Assembly: GCA_020443075.1 (NCBI GenBank)
Contig: JAGRIU010000012.1
Location: forward strand, 1 to 47,620
Source of the DNA: Alphaproteobacteria bacterium
Lineage (GTDB): Bacteria > Pseudomonadota > Alphaproteobacteria > Micavibrionales > Micavibrionaceae
Reading direction: 5' to 3'
DNA: 47,620 bases
In this document: piece after piece, positions 40,792-47,620 of the stretch
Numbering within the stretch: the first letter of the stretch is position 1
Layout: the number at the start of each line of letters is the position of its first letter
Notes under the pieces: model-generated
The model's database searches: none
Seen by the model: only the letters and a program-made list of their open reading frames with translations
What the model was told of the DNA's origin: nothing
Translations under genes and position numbers: made by a program

Positions 40792-41735
40792 AACTTCATT
40801 CGCTTTCTTATCTCTTGGGCGATTGTTTGCGCATCATTTAACGGTTCATAGGTCCAGTGTTCAAGCTTTGCGTTGAAAATTTTCAAGGCACCGCGATCTT
40901 GTAGATTCTTATGAAGCGTTTTTATGCGCGGGGCGCCCCCTTCGAGTTCAATCATATAGACGGGTTTGCCAGTGGTGCAAGCTTCGGAGAGCATTGAGGC
41001 GCTATCGGCTGTGGCCAGAATGTAATCGGCCCAGGCGAGCATGCCGAAATAGGGGTTTGGCGGTGATCCGTCCCAGAAATAGACGTTTTCTTTGCTCGAT
41101 AGCGCGTTTTTGAGGATTTGCGTGTTTTGCTCTCCGGTGCGGCGGGAGGTCGTGATCATGAGGCTTGTGTTTAGTGATGCGAGCTGTGAGGCCAGATTGT
41201 GCGTGATGTCCGGTGTGATTTTATAGGCTTTGCTATTGCCGCCAATCAGAACAGCGACACGTGGGGCGGGCATGGATTTAAACTGTTCGAATTCCTCTTT
41301 GGCTTTGGCGAGTGTGTCCGGCGTGATACGATTGGGAGTGGCGATGGTTTTTATGACGTTGGGGCCGTGGACAGGATCGTGGGCGGGGGCGGCCACAAGG
41401 TCAAAGGCCGCCGGGTTTATACGCGGGTCTTGCAGGAAGACCGTGAAGGTTTTGCCTTGGCTCTGGCGCTTTATGTAGCGCGCGGCGGCGATGGCTTTGC
41501 GGCCGCCGCAGATCAAAAGGTCCGGCCATGGCGGAATCAGAGAGGGCGTGAAACTCCAGTTTTGTTCGAAGCCGAGCCATGGCGAAAGTGTTTTCCAGGG
41601 TTGGCGGAGTTTTATGCGTTTGACCTGTGGAGCTATCCCGAGCGCTTCGGCAACTCCTAAACACTGGTTTTCTGTTCCTGTCAGGCCGTCTTCGGTGAGA
41701 ATCCAGCATAATTGTATTTTGGAAGAAAAGGGCAT
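40788..41735 (-). CDS. ELM1-like protein (mitochondrial fission ELM1 family)
   Basis: A 315-residue protein of the ELM1 family found in Alphaproteobacteria and plants. Markers: CWILTEDGLTGTENQCLGVAEALG, LLICGGRKAIAAARYIKR, VFLQDPRINPAAFDLV, APAHDPVHGPNVI, and VAVLIGGNSKAYK. The C-terminal half (FGMLAWADYILATADSASMLSEA) looks like a glycosyltransferase GT-B nucleotide-sugar half. A cell-envelope role is possible, but the substrate is unknown. It is the first gene of the unit with trxB and overlaps it by 4 nt. Confidence 0.85.
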   Translation of the reverse strand: MPFSSKIQLCWILTEDGLTGTENQCLGVAEALGIAPQVKRIKLRQPWKTLSPWLGFEQNWSFTPSLIPPWPDLLICGGRKAIAAARYIKRQSQGKTFTVFLQDPRINPAAFDLVAAPAHDPVHGPNVIKTIATPNRITPDTLAKAKEEFEQFKSMPAPRVAVLIGGNSKAYKITPDITHNLASQLASLNTSLMITTSRRTGEQNTQILKNALSSKENVYFWDGSPPNPYFGMLAWADYILATADSASMLSEACTTGKPVYMIELEGGAPRIKTLHKNLQDRGALKIFNAKLEHWTYEPLNDAQTIAQEIRKRMKL

Positions 41736-41848
41736 GTGTTAGACTGAATTTATTGTGCAGATGCTAAAAAAACTTGCATGAGTTCTTGCGCAACTTTATA
41801 TCAGGCTCATGAGTTTTTGGGAAATATATTTATAGTCGGGGAATTGTT

Positions 41849-42322
41849 ATGCGCGGTACGAAGCTTGATAAGATTGATAAGAAGATCCTGCAGAATCTGC
41901 AATCTGACGGACGGATGAGTAATGTGGATTTGGCGCAGAAGGTCGGGATTTCTGCGCCGCCGTGTTTGCGCCGTGTGCGCGCGTTGGAGAAATCCGGCCA
42001 TATCAGAAGCTATCATGCGCAGATTGATCCGGCGGTTTTAGGATATTCCGTGACGGTTTTTGCAATGGTGAAGCTCACGTCGCAGGCGGAGAAAGATCTG
42101 GAGGCTTTCGAGAAAAAGGTACGGAGCTGGCCGATGGTGCGTGAGTGCCATATGTTGGCCGGTGATGTGGATTTTGTTTTGAAAGTCGTGGCGAAGGATT
42201 GGGACAGTTATCAGAATTTTCTTACTCACGAGCTGACGGCGGCGCCGAATGTGACGTCCGTGAAGTCGTCTTTGGCGATTCGCGGCTCTAAAAGCGAGCC
42301 GGGCGTGCCGATTGAGGACTAG
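41849..42322 (+). CDS. Lrp/AsnC-family transcriptional regulator
   Basis: A 157-residue regulator. The N-terminal helix-turn-helix is in LDKIDKKILQNLQSDGRMSN and VDLAQKVGISAPPCLRRVRALE (about residues 6-47). The C-terminal RAM domain (SVTVFAMVKLTS to SSLAIRG) binds amino acids and forms dimers. It is near trxB as in many alphaproteobacteria, but its targets are unknown. It converges with greA over 21 nt. Confidence 0.92.
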   Translation: MRGTKLDKIDKKILQNLQSDGRMSNVDLAQKVGISAPPCLRRVRALEKSGHIRSYHAQIDPAVLGYSVTVFAMVKLTSQAEKDLEAFEKKVRSWPMVRECHMLAGDVDFVLKVVAKDWDSYQNFLTHELTAAPNVTSVKSSLAIRGSKSEPGVPIED

Positions 42323-42343
42323 TGCGTCTGAGGATGCTGATTC

Positions 42344-42817
42344 TTATTTGAATTTTACATTTAAAATTTCGTAGTCGCGGGCGCCTTTGGGTGTTTTGAC
42401 CGATACGGAATCGCCTTCGCTTTTGCCGATGAGCGCGCGGGCGATCGGGGCGGAGATGGAGATTTTCCCTTTTTCCATGTCGGATTCATAATCGCCGACG
42501 ATTTGGTAGGTGGATTCTTCGTCGGTTTCTTCATCGACGATGGTTATTGTGGCGCCGAATTTGACCGTGTCGCCGGATAGGGTGCTCGGGTCGATGATCT
42601 GGGCGCGGCCGATAACGGCTTCGAGTTCCTGGATGCGGCCTTCGATAAAGCTTTGCTGTTCACGCGCGGCGTGGTATTCGGCGTTTTCGGAGAGGTCGCC
42701 GTGCTCGCGTGCGGTGGCGATGGCTTCGATGACGGCCGGGCGCTGAACGGTTTTAAGGTCTTTGAGCTCGGCTTCGAGTTCTGTGTAGCCGTTTTTTGTG
42801 ACCGGAATTTGTTCCAT
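42344..42817 (-). CDS. greA: Transcription elongation factor GreA
   Basis: A 157-residue factor that rescues backtracked RNA polymerase by stimulating transcript cleavage. It starts [20 protein letters not shown], then the coiled-coil tip acid pair is in [20 protein letters not shown] (D and E at about residues 41 and 44). The C-terminal FKBP-like domain has [18 protein letters not shown] and [12 protein letters not shown]. The frame extends to 42907, but the ATG at 42815-42817, after an AAGGAAG site, fits the family length. A terminator lies just upstream (42834-42865), ending transcription from carB. Confidence 0.96.
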   Translation of the reverse strand: MEQIPVTKNGYTELEAELKDLKTVQRPAVIEAIATAREHGDLSENAEYHAAREQQSFIEGRIQELEAVIGRAQIIDPSTLSGDTVKFGATITIVDEETDEESTYQIVGDYESDMEKGKISISAPIARALIGKSEGDSVSVKTPKGARDYEILNVKFK

Positions 42818-42833
42818 GTTATTCTGCTTCCTT

Positions 42834-42865
42834 ATAAAAAACAAACCCGCCGAAATGTTGGCGGG
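42834..42865 (-). terminator. Intrinsic terminator between the carB side and greA
   Basis: On the minus strand CCCGCC (42865-42860) pairs with GGCGGG (42851-42846) over an 8-nt loop and is followed by TTTGTTTTTT. It lies 17 nt before the greA start, so greA transcription must begin within or after it. It could also attenuate readthrough from upstream. Confidence 0.8.
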
Positions 42866-42997
42866 ATTGTTAGGCTCAAGGATAAGGGGGATTTGTTTTT
42901 GCGTCAAGATTGTTTGTTTTTCGTATGATTTTTCTGGACAGGCGAAGTTTTTTATATTAGATGTATCTAATAAGTTGATGTGTTGAATGGTGTTAAA

Positions 42998-43276
42998 ATG
43001 GCAGAGTTATTTCTAGTTTTCCAAGGTATGGCTGAAGGGTTGGTTAGAGATTACCAGCATGTTATTGCAAGTGTTTTTGGCGGTGATGTGCATGCTTCTG
43101 ATCGCCAATCTATGAGTTTTGAAGGGGACGGGGATGAGCTTCTTCAGGTTTTAGGGCCGGGGACATTGCCTGAGGGTGTCGATTCCGGTCTTGTTATACG
43201 CAGGCTCGGACATGATGATGAGGCCCATACGTTTTCCGCGATGATTGAAGATTTTGAGACAGCGCTGCGTATTTAA
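42998..43276 (+). CDS. Hypothetical protein, 92 residues
   Basis: An unrecognised small acidic protein starting at ATG 42998 (the frame is open from 42980). A first helix ([23 protein letters not shown]), then a loop-rich segment with Asp/Gly ([13 protein letters not shown]), and a final helix ([14 protein letters not shown]). No signal peptide. There is no clear ribosome site, so translation is uncertain. Its last 4 nt overlap the end of the convergent 171-residue gene. Confidence 0.45.
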   Translation: MAELFLVFQGMAEGLVRDYQHVIASVFGGDVHASDRQSMSFEGDGDELLQVLGPGTLPEGVDSGLVIRRLGHDDEAHTFSAMIEDFETALRI

Positions 43277-43788
43277 TCTTTCGGGTTAGGTGCTCTGTAG
43301 GACTCCTTGTACATTTGGTTTGCTGCATTTTTTTTGGCTGATGCGCTGATTAGTAAACTGCAGCATAAAAAGGCGCTTATCAGAGAGCCTTTTATTCCCG
43401 TGCCGGCAAGCTCCGATGCCGCATTGTTTGTTTCTATTCTTTTTTTAATCCCGCGGATTTCACGGTTTGTGCTTATGATGTTTTCAATAGCTTTTTTTTG
43501 TTCTTCTTCTGTGATCGGGGTTGTGCGCAAGGGGCAAGTGTAGCCCTTTTCCAAGGCGGATTGCGGGTTCACGACGCAAAGATCGGGCATAGCCATGTCC
43601 GTGAGAAGGCGTTTTTGCGCATACATGTGTCCGTTGTCATTTTGTGCGTTGAAGGCCATGTTCAGGCATAGCCACGCGGCTGTCAGGCTGGCGAATGTGA
43701 AGTGCGTACTTGCTTTTATCTGTCTTGTGTAGCCGGATATAGCAAGTCTTAACGATTCCGGTGTTGTGTTTTTTGTCGCGTTGGCCAT
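43273..43788 (-). CDS. Hypothetical membrane protein, 171 residues, two membrane helices
   Basis: An unrecognised protein with two hydrophobic segments: FTFASLTAAWLCLNMAF (about residues 31-47) and GSLISAFLCCSLLISASA (about 132-149). Between them lies a polar region with two Cys (LCVVNPQSALEKGYTC) and an acidic/basic helix (EEEQKKAIENIISTNREIRGIKKRI). The arrangement predicts a periplasmic central loop with a possible disulfide. It follows carB by 74 nt on the same strand. Confidence 0.6.
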   Translation of the reverse strand: MANATKNTTPESLRLAISGYTRQIKASTHFTFASLTAAWLCLNMAFNAQNDNGHMYAQKRLLTDMAMPDLCVVNPQSALEKGYTCPLRTTPITEEEQKKAIENIISTNREIRGIKKRIETNNAASELAGTGIKGSLISAFLCCSLLISASAKKNAANQMYKESYRAPNPKD

Positions 43789-43862
43789 GGGCGGGAGGTT
43801 TTAATCTTGCTATTCACTTTTAAAAAAGTCTTTTTAGAGCAGGTTGTTTAATATGTCAATCT

Positions 43863-46800
43863 TTAGGCGGCGTTTTGTTTTTTTGTCTCGGCCTTTGGAA
43901 AGTAGCTTTGCAGGCTGGCGACCTCAATATCCTTCGACTTTATAGCGCCGATGGCCTGCACGGCGGCGGTCGCGGCGGTCAGCAGTGTGTAGTAGGGGAT
44001 TTTGTGCATGAGGGCCACGCGGCGGATGTTATTCGAGTCGGCAACGGCCTGTGCGCTTTTGGTTGTGGTGTTGATCATGAGAGCGATTTCACCGTTGATG
44101 ATGGCATCGAGAATGTGCGGCTGACCCTCAAGGACTTTATTGATACGCTTCGTTTCGATTTTGTTTTCATTGAGGAAGCGGCAGGTGCCTCCGGTGGCGA
44201 CCAATTCAAAACCCATGTCGGACAGATTGCGGGCCAGAGGCAGCAAGGCCTGTTTATCGGAATCCTTAACCGAGAGGAAGACGCGGCCTTGCTTGGGCAA
44301 GAGCGTTCCGGCGGCGAGTTGCGATTTGGCGATGGCGTGGGCGAGGTTTTTGTCGATGCCCATGACTTCGCCGGTGGATTTCATTTCGGGGCCTAAAAGC
44401 GGTTCGACGCCGGGGAAACGGTTGAACGGGAAGACGGGCGCTTTGACGGCGCTGTGGGTGGTGGACATGCCTGTGAGTTGGCCTGCGAAGTCTTTGAGTT
44501 TTTCTCCGGCCATCAGACGTGCGGCGATTTTGGCTACGGGCACGCCGGTGGCTTTGGCGACGAACGGCACGGTGCGGGAGGCGCGTGGATTGACCTCAAT
44601 GAGGTAAATAACGGGCTCGCCGGTTTCATCATCGGGGCGCACGGCGAACTGCACGTTCATCAATCCGACGACATTCAGGGCCTTGGCGAGCGCGATGGTT
44701 TGGCGTTTGATTTCTTCCACCGTTTCAGGGGCGAGGGAATGCGGCGGGATGACGCAGGCGCTGTCACCTGAATGAATTCCGGCTTCTTCGATGTGTTCCA
44801 TGATACCCGAGACATAGACCTCTTCGCCGTCACACAGCGCATCGACGTCGAGTTCCGTAGCGCTCTTGAGGTAGCGGTCGAGCAGGACGGGCGCATCGCC
44901 GGAGACTTTGACCGCGATGTTGATATAGCGTTTAAGTTCGTCCATGTTGTGCACGATCTCCATACCCTGGCCGCCCAAAACGTAGGAGGGGCGCACGACC
45001 AGCGGGAAGCCGATGCCTTCGGCTTTTGCGAAAGCTTCTTCGGCGGTAGAGGTGATCCCGTTGGAGGGTTGTTTGAGGTCAAGGTCGCCCACCAGTTTCT
45101 GGAAACGTTCGCGGTCTTCGGCCAGATCGATGGCGTCTGGATCGGTGCCGAGAATGGGTATACCTTCTTCCTCAAGGGCCTGAGCCAGTTTTAGCGGTGT
45201 TTGGCCGCCGAGCTGGACGATCACACCTTTGACGGGGCCTGATTGTTGCTCTGCGCGGATTAGTTCGATGACGTCTTCGGCTGTGAGCGGTTCGAAATAC
45301 AGGCGGTCGGAGGTGTCGTAATCGGTGGAGACTGTTTCCGGGTTACAGTTGACCATGATGGTCTCGTAGCCTGCTTCTTTCAAAGCATAGGCAGCATGCA
45401 CGCAGCAATAATCGAATTCAATGCCCTGACCGATGCGGTTGGGGCCACCGCCGAGGATGATAACTTTTTCTTTGTCTGTCGGGTCGATTTCGCTTTCTGC
45501 CGGTTCGAGGCCGTCGCCTTCGTAGCAGCCATACATATAGGGCGTTTCGGACGGGATTTCGGCGGCGCAGGTATCAACGCGTTTATAGACCGGGTGTATG
45601 TTGTGCGACCAGCGCGCTTTGCGCACGTCTTTTTCATCGACTTTCATGATTTTGGCGAGCTGGGCATCGGAAAATCCGAGTTTTTTGAGCTTCATCCAGC
45701 CTTCAGCGTCTGTCGGCAGGCCGTTTTCGCGGAAGCCCCGTTCTGTTTTCATGAGGTTGTCGATGCGTTCTAAAAACCATTTGTCAAATTTGCACAGGCT
45801 GTAGACTTCGTCGATGCTCAGGCCTTGATACAGGCCTTCGGCGACATAGAGGATGCGCTGGGGCGATGTGCGGGCGATTTCTGCGCGCAGTTCGTCCATT
45901 TCCAGATCGGCTACGGGTTCGAGGCCATCGAGGCCTTTTTCCAAAGAGCGCAGGGCTTTTTGCAGGGATTCTTCGAAGTTGCGGCCGATGGCCATGGCTT
46001 CGCCGACCGATTTCATGGCGGTGGTGAGAGTGGCGTCGGCGCCTTTGAATTTTTCGAAGGCGAAGCGCGGGATTTTGGTGACGACGTAGTCGATAGTTGG
46101 TTCAAAGCTGGCGGGGGTTTTGCCGCCGGTAATGTCGTTGCCGAGTTCATCCAGCGTATAGCCGACAGCCAGTTTGGCGGCGATCTTGGCAATCGGGAAG
46201 CCGGTGGCTTTTGAGGCCAGCGCGGATGATCGCGAGACGCGCGGGTTCATTTCGATGACGACGAGGCGGCCGGTTTCGGGATGCATGCCGAACTGGACGT
46301 TCGAGCCTCCGGTTTCCACACCGATCGCGCGCAGCACATTGATGGAGGCTGTGCGCATGATTTGATATTCTTTATCGGTGAGGGTCAGGGCCGGGGCGAC
46401 GGTGATGGAATCGCCTGTGTGCACGCCCATGGGGTCTATGTTTTCAATAGAACAGATGATGATGCAGTTGTCGTTTTTATCGCGGACAACCTCCATTTCA
46501 AATTCTTTCCAGCCCAAAAGAGATTCGTCGATCAGGACTTCATTGGTGGGTGAGGCATCGAGACCTTCTCGGACGATGCGTTCGAATTCTTCGCGGTTAT
46601 AGGCTACGCCGCCGCCTGTTCCGCCGAGGGTGAAAGACGGGCGGATAATGGCGGGTAGACCAATCTCGGCGAGGGCTTCGCGCGCGGCATCCAGGGAGTG
46701 TACGACGGCGCTTTTTGGGTTTTCCAGACCGATAGATTCCATGCAGGCTTTGAAACGCTCGCGGTTTTCGGCTTTGTCGATGACGTCGGCTTTGGCGCCG

Positions 46801-47147
46801 ATGAGTTCGATCCCCAGTTCGTCCAGTGTGCCGTTTTCGGCCAGGGCAAGAGCGGTGTTGAGCGCCGTCTGGCCACCCATGGTCGGGAGCAGGGCGTCGG
46901 GGCGTTCTTTTTCAAGAATTTTGCGGACGACGCCGGGCGTGATGGGTTCGATGTAGGTTGCGTCCGCCATGTCCGGGTCGGTCATGATGGTGGCCGGGTT
47001 GGAGTTGATCAGGACGACGCGGTAGCCTTCTTCGCGCAGGGCTTTACAGGCTTGCGCCCCGGAGTAGTCGAATTCGCAGGCCTGACCGATGACGATGGGG
47101 CCGGCGCCGATGATGGCAATGGATTTTATGTCAGTGCGTTTAGGCAT
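43863..47147 (-). CDS. carB: Carbamoyl-phosphate synthase large subunit
   Basis: A 1094-residue enzyme making carbamoyl phosphate from bicarbonate, ammonia and two ATP for pyrimidines and arginine. The two homologous ATP-grasp halves are visible ([20 protein letters not shown] in the first; [20 protein letters not shown] in the second, and the paired [12 protein letters not shown] and [14 protein letters not shown]). A C-terminal MGS-like allosteric domain follows ([33 protein letters not shown]). The length is near that of E. coli CarB (1073). carA is not in the window. A beta-carbonic anhydrase gene ends 16 nt upstream on the same strand. Confidence 0.98.
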   Translation of the reverse strand: MPKRTDIKSIAIIGAGPIVIGQACEFDYSGAQACKALREEGYRVVLINSNPATIMTDPDMADATYIEPITPGVVRKILEKERPDALLPTMGGQTALNTALALAENGTLDELGIELIGAKADVIDKAENRERFKACMESIGLENPKSAVVHSLDAAREALAEIGLPAIIRPSFTLGGTGGGVAYNREEFERIVREGLDASPTNEVLIDESLLGWKEFEMEVVRDKNDNCIIICSIENIDPMGVHTGDSITVAPALTLTDKEYQIMRTASINVLRAIGVETGGSNVQFGMHPETGRLVVIEMNPRVSRSSALASKATGFPIAKIAAKLAVGYTLDELGNDITGGKTPASFEPTIDYVVTKIPRFAFEKFKGADATLTTAMKSVGEAMAIGRNFEESLQKALRSLEKGLDGLEPVADLEMDELRAEIARTSPQRILYVAEGLYQGLSIDEVYSLCKFDKWFLERIDNLMKTERGFRENGLPTDAEGWMKLKKLGFSDAQLAKIMKVDEKDVRKARWSHNIHPVYKRVDTCAAEIPSETPYMYGCYEGDGLEPAESEIDPTDKEKVIILGGGPNRIGQGIEFDYCCVHAAYALKEAGYETIMVNCNPETVSTDYDTSDRLYFEPLTAEDVIELIRAEQQSGPVKGVIVQLGGQTPLKLAQALEEEGIPILGTDPDAIDLAEDRERFQKLVGDLDLKQPSNGITSTAEEAFAKAEGIGFPLVVRPSYVLGGQGMEIVHNMDELKRYINIAVKVSGDAPVLLDRYLKSATELDVDALCDGEEVYVSGIMEHIEEAGIHSGDSACVIPPHSLAPETVEEIKRQTIALAKALNVVGLMNVQFAVRPDDETGEPVIYLIEVNPRASRTVPFVAKATGVPVAKIAARLMAGEKLKDFAGQLTGMSTTHSAVKAPVFPFNRFPGVEPLLGPEMKSTGEVMGIDKNLAHAIAKSQLAAGTLLPKQGRVFLSVKDSDKQALLPLARNLSDMGFELVATGGTCRFLNENKIETKRINKVLEGQPHILDAIINGEIALMINTTTKSAQAVADSNNIRRVALMHKIPYYTLLTAATAAVQAIGAIKSKDIEVASLQSYFPKAETKKQNAA

Positions 47148-47163
47148 GTTTTTCGTCCGTTAT

Positions 47164-47620
47164 TTATTCAAGGTTTTCTTTGTCTTCACTGGGCATTTCA
47201 ATCGGTTCGAATTCTTCGCTGTTCGGGTTGTAGCTTAAAATTTTTCCTTCATCCATATCAAACAACCAAGGGGTGATTTGTATACGTTTTTCTTTCAAGG
47301 CTTTAGCGACGCTCGGGTAGGTTGTTATGTTTTCCGCACTTAGCAATACTATTTGTTCTTCTGCGTGACGGTGCAAATTGAGCGGGAGTTCTTCGCTTAT
47401 CCATTTGCGTTTGGCGTTTGCAACGCCGCGCTGAGCAACGTCGAGAAAGCCTGAGATATCTTTATCATTTATTCCGTTTATCAAGGCCCGGATCGCAGAG
47501 CATCCTGTGTGTCCCAGAATGATGATTTCTTCCACTTTATTGTGTTCGAGCGCGAATTGTAGAGCCGCTGCCAGAGCTGTGCCTCTTTTATAAGGGCGAA
47601 TGATGGCTCCCATTGCTTTG
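47164..47620 (-). CDS. Beta-carbonic anhydrase family protein (C-terminal part; truncated by window)
   Basis: The visible 151 codons include the beta-carbonic anhydrase core IIILGHTGCSAIRALING, with the His and Cys zinc ligands (GHTGC), preceded by GTALAAALQFALEH. The first zinc Cys and Asp pair (CxDSR) would be beyond the right edge. The frame continues unbroken to 47620, so the true start is outside. The enzyme interconverts CO2 and bicarbonate. Its stop lies 16 nt before carB, suggesting co-transcription and supply of bicarbonate to CarB. The tail after the core (about 60 residues, LFDMDEGKILSYNPNS) is fairly typical. Confidence 0.85.
   Translation of the reverse strand, partial: KAMGAIIRPYKRGTALAAALQFALEHNKVEEIIILGHTGCSAIRALINGINDKDISGFLDVAQRGVANAKRKWISEELPLNLHRHAEEQIVLLSAENITTYPSVAKALKEKRIQITPWLFDMDEGKILSYNPNSEEFEPIEMPSEDKENLE

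Noticed and set aside
1..47620. CRISPR arrays, prophage and insertion sequences
   Set aside because: No regularly spaced direct repeats, no transposase, integrase or phage structural genes are visible. The repeats found are short palindromes only.

Overview
The window is a stretch of bacterial chromosome, almost certainly from an alphaproteobacterium. Supporting marks are a C4-pathway 5-aminolevulinate synthase (hemA), the scpB-tatA-tatB order, serS-pcm-nlpD-yajC-secD-secF-Mth938, trxB next to an Lrp-type regulator, a DUF2336 protein and an ELM1-like protein. GC content is moderate and intergenic regions are short. Many small, lineage-restricted-looking proteins suggest an under-sampled group, possibly near Micavibrio/Rhodospirillales; that placement is inference. 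I see no phage, transposase or CRISPR array.

Layout. 1-2702: end of scpB and tatABC, with an ankyrin gene inserted on the opposite strand between tatB and tatC. 2650-12748: zapE, a DUF2336 gene, an orphan, mdh (cytosolic-type), then a three-gene minus-strand accessory cluster (lysozyme-like protein plus two large coiled-coil proteins), then sucC without a following sucD. 12824-16534 (minus): small orphans, ispA, xseB, gmhA and a lipoprotein. 16608-19510 (plus): ispH, a P-loop protein, a damaged duplicate of the rnhA 5' end, intact rnhA and a small orphan. 19515-26063 (minus): class A PBP, GNAT acetyltransferase, mgtE and maeB. 26245-27431: tRNA-Leu(GAG), lipB carrying an in-frame palindromic insert, and an orphan. 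27444-28349 (minus): N-formylglutamate amidohydrolase family. 28477-35853 (plus): serS, pcm, a degenerate archaemetzincin-like protein, nlpD-like, yajC, secD, secF and an Mth938-like gene. 35860-36729: pfkB-family kinase (minus). 36881-38110: hemA. 38177-39541 (minus): YjfB-like small protein, a helical protein and a response regulator. 39820-41735 (minus): trxB and ELM1-like. Then lrp (plus), greA (minus), a convergent orphan pair, carB, and a truncated beta-carbonic anhydrase at the right edge.

Functional themes. Protein export (Tat and Sec), envelope building (PBP1A, NlpD-like, GmhA), the C4-dicarboxylate node (MDH, malic enzyme, SucC), isoprenoids (IspA, IspH), and pyrimidine/arginine supply (CarB with a carbonic anhydrase that could provide bicarbonate). 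Two gene blocks that are usually continuous in Alphaproteobacteria (scpB-tatABC-serS-surE-pcm-... and zapE-mdh-sucCD) are both interrupted here.

Most unusual items: (a) the lysozyme-like/coiled-coil cluster between mdh and sucC, whose two coiled-coil proteins share a short Tyr/Gly/Asp-rich module; (b) two tandem-hairpin palindromic elements, one read through in-frame inside lipB and one splitting a duplicated rnhA start; (c) a pseudo-archaemetzincin between pcm and nlpD; (d) an ankyrin gene splitting tatB from tatC with what may be the old tatC start left behind.
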